This document shows positions 38,001 through 48,281 of a stretch of 64,000 nucleotides of DNA, one piece after another. A model generated the notes under the pieces. The model had not been told where the DNA came from and made no database searches. It saw only the letters and a list, made by a program, of their open reading frames with translations. The translations under genes and the position numbers were made by a program. This DNA comes from Amorphophallus konjac (lineage: Eukaryota > Streptophyta > Magnoliopsida > Alismatales > Araceae). How positions within the stretch are numbered: the stretch's first letter is position 1; each line of letters starts with the position of its first letter. The stretch is from positions 222,524,641 through 222,588,640 of the forward strand of contig CM040126.1 of NCBI GenBank assembly GCA_022559845.1. Reading direction: 5' to 3'.

Positions 38001-38835
38001 TTCCCGGGCTTCTGCCGGCCTCGAATGAACACCAAACGACACGAAATCAACGTGGATGGGATCCTAACATCCCAGCGGTCAGTTAGAAACTAACTACGCC
38101 GCAAACAGTCGCCGTTTACCGACCGACCCTAAAAAACACGAAAATCACCATTTAGGCAAACCAAGCCCAAACTCGACCGTTTCCTAGCCGAACGTCGTGC
38201 AATGGCAGGGAAAACGGAGAGGACGAAGTAAGGATCAGTTACCCTACCTCCACCGAAGAAACTGAGCCCCGAAAGGACTAAACCACACTGAAAACCACTC
38301 GCGAACCGATTTCACCGGCTTTGAATCCACCATTCGGGATCGCGCCAGAATCGATCCGATCCTTGCTCCATCGCGCACCCAGCCAGCTCCATCACGTCCC
38401 CAACATGTACCTCTAGGTCCTCCGTCTACAGCCGGAGCCGAGGAGGCGAACGGGAGAGAACGGAAGAGAGAGAGAGACGGCGGCGGCGAATGAGAAGGAA
38501 GGAGAGAGGAAAAGAAAAGAAATAGAAAAGAAATTAGGAAATTTCCCTAATTTCTGAAAGTTCCGAAAATGCGCCGAAAATGCACAAATTCAGAAAAATA
38601 CGCAAAAATAGTCGAAACTACCGGCTCGAAGAGTACATCGTCGCTGTAGCATCCACGAGTTCGAGAATTGACAAACAAACTCACCGTAGGGTTCCATAAC
38701 TAGTACATGAGAAAAACCCACACGGCTCGTCAAACTCAGCTCGGAAGCCACAAAAGCGAACCGAAACTCAACGAAACAAATCCGAAAGACCCAATGAAGA
38801 TCCAGCAAGACCTACCAAGGATCCAGGGCATTACA
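35040..38835 (-). mobile_element. LARD-like element 2, 5' LTR
   Basis: A 3796 bp LTR with ends TGTGGCGACC and AGGGCATTACA. A short duplication around TCACTTCCATCTAACGCGCT near 37551-37610, absent from the other LTR, adds part of its extra length. A GTAACG/CGTTAC array lies at 36950-37865. Confidence 0.88.
36950..37865. repeat. GTAACG/CGTTAC module array in LARD LTR (copy 4)
   Basis: The same block as copy 3, with one extra unit: TCTAACGCGCTGGGTCAAGC occurs twice within 37557-37607, showing that modules can be gained by local duplication. Confidence 0.7.
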
Positions 38836-38879
38836 TACACTATGTAGTGAATCACACACACACGCTGTGTAGAACAGCA

Positions 38880-39040
<161 letters not shown>

Positions 39041-39494
39041 CTTCCGATCTGGTAGCCAAACGCGCACATGCGCACATACACACAAGCGCGTTCGTGTTTC
39101 CTAACACGAATACTACACACAAGAATCGAACGTTATGATTACACAAATATTCAAGATCAAGCAAAATGATTCAGAATGAGAAGTTTAGAAAGTGATTTAT
39201 CATGATCGGTGCTCCCCCTATCACTTCAGTGAATTTCGTCGAACACTTGGTGCAGCCCGATGATCGTTCTTGACGATTGTGCTCGGATGTGGTACGATCT
39301 TGTACTCCACGCAGCCAACCAACAGGATGTCGATTTGGTGGCTTGAATCCCTCTTCTTTCCTTCACTTTCGCGCACATAACAAGGTGGAAGAAGAGTTGT
39401 GGCTGCGGGTTGCGACCTGCACTCACAAGGGTTAGAGCAAAAACCCAAAATCAGAGGATGCGAATATTTCTTAGGGTTTTCATCTCAATAGGAT

Positions 39495-39502
39495 GATATA
39501 TA
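39495..39502 (-). promoter_or_regulatory. Probable TATA box of copia 3' LTR
   Basis: The minus strand reads CCTATATATC. It lies about 890 bases from the LTR start in the direction of transcription. The same sequence is in the 5' LTR at 59964-59973. Confidence 0.5.
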
Positions 39503-39639
39503 GGCTAAGGGCGGTTAAGGGATGTCTAGGGGACAAGATCCACTCATCAAGGAGTGGTTTAGGGACAGCCACACAAGTGTGGTTTGACATTAAGCTCGCA
39601 TGGACAAGAGTCCACAATCACGGCACCACCCAGACCAGA

Positions 39640-39915
39640 AAGGGTCGACCCTTGGGGTCGACCCTCGTGAGGGGCCAGAAGGGCCAGACGGCATGGGTCG
39701 ACCCTTGGGGTCGACCCTCTCAGGAACCCTTGCTGGTTTCACAAATCTGGCAACTGGAGTTTTCAGGGGTCGACCCTTGGGGTCGACCCTCGAGTGAATG
39801 GCTCGACCCTTGGGGTCGACCCTTGCAGGTCTTGTGAAGGAGCCCGCCGGGTTCACAAAATAAATCACCAGGGGGCGACCCTTGGGGTCGACCCTTGTAG
39901 CTGGGGGTCGACCCT
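39640..39915. repeat. Palindromic GGGTCGACCC array, 3' LTR
   Basis: GGGTCGACCC, itself a perfect palindrome, occurs in pairs separated by TTGG or similar, about ten half-units over 275 bases. The partner array in the 5' LTR (60105-60365) has one pair fewer near 60230 and one more near 60340. Confidence 0.85.
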
Positions 39916-40386
39916 TTCAGCTGGAGATGAAAGGCCTACTTTAGAACATCCAAAAGATTGGTGAAAGACCCACTAAGTCCAAGAACAAGTCTAGGGGTTC
40001 AAGATGGTTTTTAAAGCATGAGAGGGAATGAAATTCAAACCATTTAAACTTAGATGAGTCTTAAATCAATTTAATCCTTGAGATCAAAATAAAGAACTTC
40101 AAACCACACATTCAAAAGGCAATATGTTGAAGTTGATCTCACCAACCGTCCTTGAACGTTGGTAATCTTTGGCCATATAGATTGTCCTGTCAAAACAACT
40201 TTTGAATTAGATTCTTCGTCCAAATTCAAATCAAAACACTTACCCTAGAGATGATGTTCTTGAGCCTTCTAGACGCGAAATCCTTATGTGATGTGATCAC
40301 TTCCAAAGCTCATTTTCAGTTCATATAAATTCATTTGGTCATCATCAAAATCCATAAGACATAATACATGAGGAGGGGGTTCAACA

Positions 40387-40402
40387 ATCTCCCCCTTTTT
40401 GA
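40387..40402 (-). other. Polypurine tract of the copia element
   Basis: The minus strand reads TCAAAAAGGGGGAGAT and abuts the 3' LTR start TGTTGAACC. The upstream sequence TTTTGTCATCATC is typical of the SIRE/Maximus group. Confidence 0.85.
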
Positions 40403-40814
40403 TGATGACAAAATTCTATATAAAAACTTCATTCCATGAACAGTTGAAACCACATTAGCATGAATCATTCCATCTCACATATTGGATCGATAAAAGACAA
40501 CACAATATGTAAGATTGATTAACATTGCATAGTTCCACAAGGTCTTGCCGACAACAAGTTGTAAGGGGAGCAAAGTCTGAAATGCAAATAGCAAGATGCA
40601 ATGTATGAGACTCAAATGCAAACTAAAATGCAACAAGACTAAAATGCAACATGGCTAATGAACTAGGAAAATGAGGAAAGCATACATGCAGGCAAGCATA
40701 CATCACACAATACATATAAGTAGCCGAATAGTCTTTTCTCCCCCTTTGCTAACATCAAAAAGGAGGGGTTGAAATAAGGATAACAATTGTGCCAAATGGA
40801 AGGAGCATCAGAGT
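40403..40814 (-). other. Non-coding stretch between extra ORF and polypurine tract
   Basis: About 410 bp of A/T-rich sequence. A second purine tract reads AAAGGGGGAGAAAAG on the minus strand at 40735-40750. Nothing else is seen. Confidence 0.6.
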
Positions 40815-41975
40815 CTAATCATCATTATCATCCGGAGTGGAGGGACTATGTTGACGCCTAATATATGCCGAGAGTTCTTCCATCATGTGGGTTTGATCGG
40901 CCAAAGCGTCAGTGACGTATTGAGAGTGCTTCTGGTGAGAGAGTTTCAGATCTGATAGTTCAAGTTGCATAGCTACCATGGTCTCCCCATACTCATCTAA
41001 CCGATCATCAATAGTATCCAATCGAACCATGATTAGCTGAACCGCCTCGGAAGGCATGTCCTCAACAGGAATATGTGGCTGTTGCAAACCGGCATGTGCA
41101 TCATCATCATCCTCCTCCTCAGAACTGATTTCATGTGCAGCACTTTTCAATGTTCGGACCAAGTTACCATCTCGCAGTTCATAGCACATATTATGACAAA
41201 TAGAATGAACAGTAAATATATCAGCCTCTCTAATGTCTTGAGAAGATTCTTTTGAGAGGTTGATGTCCAGGTGTGCAAATATAGCAGAAAGTGCGGCGGC
41301 ATAAGGAAGAGTTCTGTTCTTGTGCTTCATGCTGTTACACATATGAGCTAAAAACATAGCGGGGAAATTAACCGGAATACCACCCAAGAGACAGTAAAAT
41401 AGGAACATATGGATCTCGGTCACTTTGTCATGGCCTCCTCCTCTTGGGAGCAGGATAGTAGTGATCATCCTGTGTAATATATGCTGCATCGGAGGAAAAT
41501 GATTAGCGTTTAACCTAGCAAGTGAATGTGCACCTTTTTCTTCAGATGTCATCATTTGATAAACAGTCTCTTCAGGAACCACAATATCTCCAAATGCAAA
41601 GCCTTCATGAGGGAGATTAAATGCCATTCCCAAAAATTCTGTGGAGAGTATAACCCGTTGGCCATTAACCATAGTAATCGGATGTTCCCCGGACATGGTG
41701 AGGTTGCTATAAAATTGATGCACCAAACTCGGATAAATACGTCGATGTTCAGACATGAAGAAATCTAAATTTGGCTGACTGCAGAGAACATCCACTAAAC
41801 TCGGAAGATGGCGGTTAAGATTGACAAATGATACCGCTCGAGGTCGGAGTACCTTTCTGTCCAAAACCTTGCTTGAAGGCGCGGATTCTCTGCCATGTGC
41901 GGCCGCCCTACCACGACGTGCCATGGCCGCACTAGACTCCCCCATGCTGCGAGAAGAACGCCTCTTCGGGGCCAT
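40815..41975 (-). CDS. Extra ORF after copia pol (env-like position), unknown function
   Basis: An intact 386-residue ORF starting at the ATG at 41975. The N-terminus is basic (MAPKRRSSRS). Residues about 70-210 (for example MSEHRRIYPSLVHQFYSNL) resemble the uncharacterised plant transposon protein family found in many plant retroelements. An acidic run (SEEEDDDD) lies near residue 285, and the last 80 residues look helical and possibly coiled-coil. No signal peptide or transmembrane segment is visible, so the position, not the sequence, is what makes it env-like. A TATA box at 42253-42259 and a likely 5'UTR intron (41976-42087) precede it, suggesting separate expression. The ORF has no stop while gag and pol of the same element do. 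The family assignment is from memory of motifs only. Confidence 0.7.
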   Translation of the reverse strand: MAPKRRSSRSMGESSAAMARRGRAAAHGRESAPSSKVLDRKVLRPRAVSFVNLNRHLPSLVDVLCSQPNLDFFMSEHRRIYPSLVHQFYSNLTMSGEHPITMVNGQRVILSTEFLGMAFNLPHEGFAFGDIVVPEETVYQMMTSEEKGAHSLARLNANHFPPMQHILHRMITTILLPRGGGHDKVTEIHMFLFYCLLGGIPVNFPAMFLAHMCNSMKHKNRTLPYAAALSAIFAHLDINLSKESSQDIREADIFTVHSICHNMCYELRDGNLVRTLKSAAHEISSEEEDDDDAHAGLQQPHIPVEDMPSEAVQLIMVRLDTIDDRLDEYGETMVAMQLELSDLKLSHQKHSQYVTDALADQTHMMEELSAYIRRQHSPSTPDDNDD

Positions 41976-42087
41976 CTAAAACACAAACCGAAAGAACCCA
42001 CCGATGGGGTATAGATCTGGATGGTTCAACCAAAGAGGAATGCGAGAAGTGTGAATCTATGATCCTCCACAGACATCAGAAGCTTAC
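41976..42087 (-). other. Putative 5'UTR intron of the extra ORF
   Basis: On the minus strand the donor TTGAG|GTAAGC is at 42087 and the acceptor TGTGTTTTAG|ATGGCC ends at 41976, immediately before the start codon. The 112 bp intron has a T-rich acceptor region. This is a prediction from splice motifs only. Confidence 0.5.
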
Positions 42088-42252
42088 CTCAAGGGAATGA
42101 AGATCAAGGATGACGCTTTAAACCACAATGAGAAGAGTGCGCGCGGATGCCACCCGGAGAACCGCGGCTAGGGCTTGATGTCTTTGATGCCAAGGAAGGG
42201 TTTTTAGGGCTTGCAAAGGGTGGTGGCTAGGCTAGGAGGGGGGCAAGAGATA

Positions 42253-42259
42253 TTATATA
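42253..42259 (-). promoter_or_regulatory. Putative internal TATA box before the extra ORF
   Basis: The minus strand reads GGCTATATAATATC. It lies about 165 bases upstream of the predicted splice donor and 280 bases upstream of the start codon, a sensible spacing for a gene with a short leader and an intron. Confidence 0.5.
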
Positions 42260-42335
42260 GCCATGGGAGGGTCTCAACTTAGGGTTGGAACTGGTGTTGG
42301 AACGGCTTAGGTGCGGGTGAGCCGCCCCGCCGGTT

Positions 42336-42465
42336 TGGGTCGACCCAATGGGTCATCCCCTGGTTCTCTTACCCCCGGGCAGAACCGGGTTTGCGAGGGT
42401 CGACCCTTGGGGTCGACCCATTTGCTGGGTTTGCGAGGGTCGACCCTATGGGTCGACCCGTTCAC
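42336..42465. repeat. Palindromic GGGTCGACCC array outside the LTR
   Basis: Copies of GGGTCGACCC spaced by AATG, TTGG or TATG, the same family as in the LTRs. They sit just upstream of the putative TATA box of the extra ORF, between pol and that gene. Confidence 0.8.
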
Positions 42466-42918
42466 TGGTTTTCAGTAATATGAAAGTATTACTCGAAAAG
42501 AATGTCAAGGAATGTCCGGCTCGAGTCCCCAATTGTAAAAATTTATGAAATCAAGGAATTTTGGATATAATTTGGGGTGTAAGCAATTGGGGTATTGTTA
42601 GTCAAAATTTTGGAATATATGAGACGAGTAAGGTCCTTTTGATCCGGATTTCTGACTTTGAACTATTTAGCTCCTTTGTGGGCAGTTTAATAATTCAAGA
42701 ATGATTTCGGCCATAGAAATTACAAAGAGCATTGTGTGTATACAGTATACATAGAAGAAATGTAGTAACACACAAAAATGATTTTTCATACAATATTTTT
42801 TGTTTGTTTTTCAAGCAATAATAATGCACATGCATGACAAGAGATGTTCTATATGCATGGAACTTGATGCAATTACGTGGAATGCAGTGACCTATTTATA
42901 CATTGATGCACATGACTA
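42466..42918 (-). other. Non-coding spacer after copia pol
   Basis: About 450 bp of A/T-rich sequence with no credible ORF. Confidence 0.5.
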
Positions 42919-43398
42919 TTATTCAGACTTGTCTATCCTACAAACCCCTAGTTCTCTCCTGAATGATGTGAACTTGTCTTCACTAAGAGGTTTGGTTGAA
43001 ATGTCGGTAATTTGACGATCTGTCTCAATAAAGCTGATATTAATATCACCCTTGCTTACATGATCTCTAATGAAATGATGTCTAATTTTAATATGCTTGG
43101 TGCGAGAGTGATGAACTGGATTTTTGGACAGGTTTACGGCTGATGTGTTGTCACAAAGAATTGAGGTGTTTTTAAAGGATATGCCATAATCAATCATTTG
43201 CTGTTGGATCCATAACACCTGGGCAACACAACTACCGATAGCCATATACTCGGCTTCGGCTGTTGATAATGCCACTGAATTTTGTTTCTTGGAGGCCCAT
43301 GAAACCACGCATCCTCCAAGAAACTGGCAATACCCGCTGGTGCTTTTTCGATCCATCTTACAGCCCGCGTAATCGGCGTCAGAATAAGCAACTAGTTC
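42919..43398 (-). pseudogene. Copia RNase H, C-terminal part of pol
   Basis: The frame carries SDADYAG, KSTSGYCQFLGG, SWASKKQNSVALSTAEAEY and a C-terminal helix region (NPVHHSRTKHIKIRHHFIRD), the standard copia RNase H motifs, and ends at a stop at 42919. It is cut off from the RT by the Tat insertion; the bases AGTTC at 43394-43398 are the duplicated target. With the 11.1 kb insertion and one duplication removed, the frame continues directly into 54536. Confidence 0.9.
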
Positions 43399-44184
43399 TG
43401 ATGAGGTGAGATCTCGCGCTGAGTCCTGAGCGGGCTATGGATCACCAGAAGATGAATCTGCAAGAGAGGGAAACGTATCAGAGGGCCCAGGGGATCTCCC
43501 TGGGGGAAAACCCTCCGATGGCTAAGTCAGTAGAGCTATGGTGGAAGCGATAATGGGGGGAGGAGAGAGCTGATGCGCGAGAATCCTCTCCACCAGAGGG
43601 TGAAGCGAATCGTGCTCAGGAGCTTAGGGTGTGTGAATGCCTTGTTTCTCTTACCTTCTTCCGGAGGGTATCCATTGCTTAAATAGTGCGCCACCTTCAG
43701 GAGTCCTGCAAGCTGAGGGGTTCCCGGCGGGAGTTACGTCTTTAATGGGGGCTTTCATGGCCTGATCGTGGGAACGTTATCCCCTCGGAGTCCGGCGGCT
43801 CCCCTGACTCTCCCGCGGGCGGGGGACTCTGAACGGCTGCACATGCGGATAATCAACCGGCCTTACCGAGCCTCGGGGATGCTAGCTCTTGTCCGAGCGA
43901 TAGGCATGGCCCGGCGAAGGTGGGGTCGGATAGGTCGGCTAGAGCCTATCTCTCTCGGACGGGGAGAGGGCTTTAGGCCGGACCTTCCTTGGGACCTGAC
44001 CGTTGTCTCGGGCCCTCCGAGCCTAGAAGGCCACCGGGGAGAGTTAGTTCCTCGAGTCTTATTTATTGGGCTTTTCTTCCCTAAGTTGGCCCTGTGGGCT
44101 ATCACTCGGGCGGGCTCGCCTGGTTGGACCTTGTGGGTCTTGTTGGGCTGCCTTTGTGGTGGGCTGCGGAAATCCCCCTCTCCA
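43399..44184 (-). mobile_element. Tat 3' LTR
   Basis: 786 bp. The minus strand starts TGGAGAGGGGGATTTCC and ends CTCACCTCATCA. It pairs with 53745-54530 without visible indels. Confidence 0.9.
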
Positions 44185-44206
44185 CTTGTCCCCCTCCTAC
44201 TCCCGA
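44185..44206 (-). other. Polypurine tract of the Tat element
   Basis: The minus strand reads GGGAGTAGGAGGGGGACAAG directly before the LTR start TGGAGAGG. Confidence 0.7.
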
Positions 44207-44460
44207 GCCAAGGAGGCTCGGATGAGTAGTTTTTTCGAGGCTTTGGACCGGCGTGGCTCAGGTGGGTGGAATTCCGTTGGCGTTATGGAGCCGCTTATAG
44301 CGGTCGCCGAGGCCCGTAATGATGATCCTGACGGATTCGAAACGAAGGGGCCCCCCTTTTTCTCAGAGCACGGAACGGCGCGCTGCCACCCTCAGGGGTT
44401 TTTAGGGGGCACTGTTCATCGTTCTAGGCTTCCAGGGTTTTAGGCTTTCCTTGCTTCTTG

Positions 44461-47076
44461 ATGCGCCGTGAGAGCACAGCGGAGACGCGGAGCCTTGCGG
44501 TGGCGTTCGTGGAGTTGGCGAGGATAACCGCAGAGGTGGTCCGGCAACTTCCTTCTCCCCCGGAGTCTTCGAGCTCGTACGAGGGATCTTCCCCCGACTC
44601 GATGGCGGATCAGAGTCCGGAGCTTCTGCCGGAGAGGCGGGAACCCGTCCCCAACTGCAGTGAGTTGGGGGAAGCGGAGGTGCGGAGGCTGGAGCATCAT
44701 TTTTGCCTGCCTCTCAGATACAGCTTTGCTGCTGCCGCTCCGTACGAGACGAGTCTGGATGATCGCGGGGAGCACATTTGCACCTTTCTTCTGGCTTGGA
44801 AGAGCGGATTTTGTCTCCCATTCGATCCTTTCGTGCTGCAGCTTCTTAATTTTTTCCGGTTGGCGCCTATTCAGTTGGTGGCCAACTCATATCTTTTGCT
44901 CTCGGCCTTCCGGATTCTTTGTCGTCAGCACGACATTTTTCCTTCCTTGGACCTCTTCCATTTCTTCTTTGAGTTGAAAGCGCACCCGTCGGCGGGGAAA
45001 GGCTTCTACTTCATCCAGGCGCGGAGGAATAGGAGCTGCATCTCGCTTGCGGCGAAGGACTCCTCGCACAAGGGGTGGAAGACCCACTTCTTTTGGGTGA
45101 AGGCGGTGGCGACGGACGAGATCTGGAGATGTCAGACCTCGCCCAACTTTCATCCGAATCTGCCCCCTCGCCAGGAGGATTTCTCTCCCCACGTGGAGCA
45201 GCAGGCTGCCCGTCTACTGGAGGACCGTCGATCGACCGAGGAGCTGGTGACGCCGGAGAACATCGAACGGTGTCTTCTCTCGCGGTTGACATCGACAGGT
45301 ACAGCTCTTGAGGCTCTTTTTCTGGGGTGGTAGCTCCTTTCCTCCTCCTGACTGGGGCTTCTCCTTGTTGCAGACGTGAGGCAGGAGCCTCTGGAGGAGG
45401 CGGCCGAGGTCATCGATCTGGGAGATGACTCAGCAGCCGATGAACCTGATGCCTCGGCGAGTCGCGCCCAGGCCCGAGACAAGGGCAAGGGGGTGGCCCC
45501 CGAGGGGTCTTCTCGATCGACCGGCCTGAAGCGCAAGGATCCCCTGGCGGGGAAACTGCGGGAGGCCGTGAAGGCCAGGAAAAGGGCCAAGAAGGCTGGC
45601 CTTTCTACCGCCGTCGGGGGCGATTCTGGCTCGGCGGCGCTCCCCCCTCGGGGGCAGGATGGGGCCGACCCCTCCGGGCTGGCTCTCCCATCCGTCAGGC
45701 GAGAGGGGGCCGAGGAGACCAGGGGCCCCTCAGAGGGAGGTGATGGGTCGGCTCTCCCCTCTGCGGGGGCAGAGGGGGCCAATGCCGGTGTGGCCGACGC
45801 TGGGACCGAGGGATCGGTCGGCGCGGATGGGGGTTCGCCCACGGGGGCGTTGCATCCCCACGTGCCGAAAGTTTCTGGTGCGGCCGATCCCGCTGCGCCG
45901 GTCGAGGGTGGGGGTTCGCCCGGGGAGGCGTCGCAACCCCAACCGACCGTGGCGCGCGGGGCGGTCAGCTTCGCTGCCCGAACAGGGTCTTCTGGCGGGG
46001 TGCCCAGGGTGGAGCGGTCCCCTTTGCCGGAGCCTCTGGACAGGCTCGGTGTCTTGGGCGACTTGTACCGGTTCTGCAGGTCGATCGCCGAGAGGACGAG
46101 GGGGGGAGAAAGGCGCAACACTCCCGCCGGGGTCCTTGATGTCCTGATGGAGGGCGGCCTGGTCATAGCTTGGACAGCGGCCGTGATGGCGGAGGCGCAC
46201 GTCCGGACGGAGGCGGAACGGTCGAGGCTTGCCTGGACCCTTGGTGGATGCGAGGGAAAACTAGCCCGGCTCGAGGGGGAGCATGAGGGGCTCCGGCGGG
46301 AGTTCCTCGCATTTAGGGAGTTGGCGCGGTCGAGCCGACGGGAAGTCGAGGGGTTGGCCGAGCAGCTAGCAAGGGCCCAAGAATCGCTCGAGAGGAAGAG
46401 CAAACGTCTGGAAGATGAGCGTCAGCGTCACATCGAGCTGGATGGCCTCTGGGAGCTTGAGCGCGGCGAGCTGCAGGATCGGGCGGAGGACGCGGAGCGC
46501 CTTCGTGCTGAGGCCGAGGCGGACCGAGCCCGGGCGGAGGGTCGGACGATCGAAGCCGAGCGGAGGATGACCGAGCTAGAGGAGCGTCTGGCGAGGGCGG
46601 AAGAGCGTGCGGCCGAGGCGGAGCGGGCTCGGGTTGAGCTTGCCGGAAGGGTAGGGCAGGTCGAGGCGTAGGCGATCGAGCGTTACAAAGGCTCGGAAGC
46701 TTACTCGGCCGACTTGATTAAAGCTGCCCTCCCCTACTATGAGGTAGCGCTCCGCCGGGGTGCTCGAAAGGGATTCAGGCAGGGCTATCACCGGGCGATG
46801 AGCTAAGCCAATGAGCACCTTGCCGGGGGCGATTTTCCTTACGGCCAGAGTTATGACTCGGATGAGTCAGTTTCCAGCTCCTCATCCTCGGCCGGGGAAG
46901 AACCGGAGGAGTCACCTCCAGCGGGGTCACCAACTCCGGAGGCTCCGGGAGGGCTCACGACCGGGACAGTTCTCGCACAGGCGAGGTCAGTGTCCGGGCC
47001 GGCCGTCATCGAAGGTACCGGGGGTGACGCGTCCCCTACTGCTGTTCCTGAGCTTCAAAGTGGGCCCGAGGCCTGA
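44461..47076 (+). pseudogene. Antisense extra gene of the Tat element, spliced, two stops
   Basis: Exon 1 runs 44461-45298 from an ATG; intron 45299-45373 (75 bp, CAG|GTACAG ... TTGTTGCAG|AC) joins it in frame to exon 2, which runs to the TGA at 47074-47076. Exon 1 residues about 95-165 (FCLPFDPFVLQLLNFFRLAP, then NSYLLLSAFRILC) match the 'putative gypsy type transposon' family (Pfam Transposase_28), known from extra ORFs of Tat elements. Exon 2 is rich in A, E, G, P and R and ends in a long coiled coil (about 46200-46670). In-frame stops TAG at 46669-46671 and TAA at 46804-46806 cut it short. It lies antisense between pol and the 3' LTR. Its function is unknown. The start could also be at TTG 44458, but ATG is preferred. 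Confidence 0.75.
45299..45373 (+). other. Predicted intron of the Tat antisense gene
   Basis: GT-AG intron of 75 bp with a pyrimidine-rich 3' part (CTTCTCCTTGTTGCAG). It contains a stop in the reading frame of exon 1, and its removal joins two long frames in phase. Confidence 0.65.
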
Positions 47077-47429
47077 TGTATTTTGCTTTATTTTGCCCCT
47101 TCCCCTTTTTGTCTATTTTTTCTTTTGTAAGAGGACTTCTTTATGGGAGGCAATAAAGAACTTACTTTGTTTGATCGCTATCTTTGCCGTGAATTGGCTG
47201 GCGTATCGGGGGCAGTTGGAAAGTGCCGATATTCTTTGCATCGTTTTCGCATGCCAATTCGGGAGACTTCTGGCGGGGCGTCCTTTCATTCCACCATGCT
47301 TTGAAAGTCGAGGCGCTTCGTGAATCCCGCTAGGGCGGGGGCCGAGGAATTGGAGGTGACCTTCCAGGGGAGGTCCTGTAGCGTGTTTTCGAGGGGGGAG
47401 TCATTTAAGGCGCGTGACCTCCCTTGGCC

Positions 47430-47437
47430 TATAAAAA
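47430..47437 (+). promoter_or_regulatory. Putative plus-strand promoter inside the Tat element
   Basis: TATAAAAA in the context TTGGCCTATAAAAAGGACCG is followed after 25-30 bases by CCTCTCAACACTTAG, an initiator-like stretch. It points away from the antisense gene and against pol. Confidence 0.45.
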
Positions 47438-47539
47438 GGACCGAAGGGTGCTCCTTCCCTCTCAACACTTAGGACTCTCGCCGGCGGTCTGCTCTTATTC
47501 CCTCGTTTTCGCTCTGCGTTGCGCCGCCGCGATCGGAGC

Positions 47540-47641
47540 ATGGAGGACCCTTCAGAAGGTGACGCTGCAGACGACGGGGAGCGGCCGGTTCCAGCTGTCC
47601 TGGAATATCGGTCAGATCCCACGGTCGCCGCGGGTGCATGA
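47540..47641 (+). pseudogene. Short ORF behind the plus-strand promoter, possibly broken
   Basis: 33 codons from the first ATG after the TATA box (MEDPSEGDAADDGERPVPAV at its start), stopped by TGA at 47639-47641. The same frame stays mostly open beyond it, with a further stop near 47768 and then an open stretch to about 47989, so it could be a decayed longer gene. No domain is recognised. Confidence 0.3.
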
Positions 47642-48281
47642 GACGGGTCCGACGGTCGCCGCGTGGATCTGGATAGGGCTTCGATGTGTGGGGGCACGCC
47701 GTTTGCCTCCTCTTGGCTCCGGCGAGGCTTCCGGGCGGACGCCGAGATGGAGGGCGGATGGGGGAGTTAGGGATGCCGACCACCATTCCCCTCCGTGGGA
47801 GGGGAGGAGGCGGCTCACCTCTGTCCGCAGCCTCTTTCTCTCTCTTTTGTTCTTCATTTCTTTCACTCTTCGGGGGCTGCTTGCTTTCTGTTCGCCTCCA
47901 AGGAGTTGGTGGATTGGCAGAGAGGAGACCTTCACGGCGCTCCTTTTTCCAGGTTGTTGCCAACTTGGAAGGTAGCCTTCCTCGCGTGAAAGGTGGCCTT
48001 CTCCTTGTCATCCCTCTGTCACCCTTGTCACGGTCCACCCGAGCCAACTGGGTCGACCATCTCTTGTCCGAGCCAGTTTCTACGCGAGGCAGAGTCAGTG
48101 GCTGGATGCGAGAAGGTCAAGACCGGGTCGGCCGGGCGATGTCCGTCTGCCGTGGTGCTAGATGGATTTTTACTTTTCACTATGTAATGTATTGGCAGTT
48201 GCCTTTCTGATGTACCAACAATTATCTTGAATGAATGCAAAAAAAGGGGGTTTTATTTTACCCGATTTGTTGATACAGTTT

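Larger units (their letters stand above)
29267..38835 (-). mobile_element. LARD-like element 2, complete
   Basis: The element is 9569 bp long, flanked by TACAC at 29262-29266 and 38836-38840. Its LTRs are 29267-33015 (3749 bp) and 35040-38835 (3796 bp), and its internal region is 33016-35039 (2024 bp). The minus strand has a polypurine tract at 33016-33029 and a primer site at 35027-35037. No protein domain is visible. It is the same family as element 1 but a distinct subtype: its LTR ends TGTGGCGACC rather than TGTAGCGACC, and the LTRs differ in length. Confidence 0.9.
47077..48281 (+). other. Tat 3' non-coding region with a promoter-like site
   Basis: 1.2 kb between the antisense gene and the end of pol. 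It starts with a T-rich stretch and AATAAAG at 47151, a possible polyadenylation signal for the antisense gene. A TATA box follows at 47430 and a short acidic ORF at 47540-47641. The many other open frames here are a result of GC-rich composition. Confidence 0.5.

Noticed and set aside
43768..44443. Frames of 125-153 codons in the Tat 3' LTR and beyond
   Set aside because: The longer one is also found in the 5' LTR (54114-54473), is cut at the LTR end and has no domain.
45150..46403. A 417-codon minus-strand frame over exon 2 of the Tat antisense gene
   Set aside because: It is a GC-rich mirror of the plus-strand gene, with Ser/Pro/Ala-rich low-complexity sequence and no domain.
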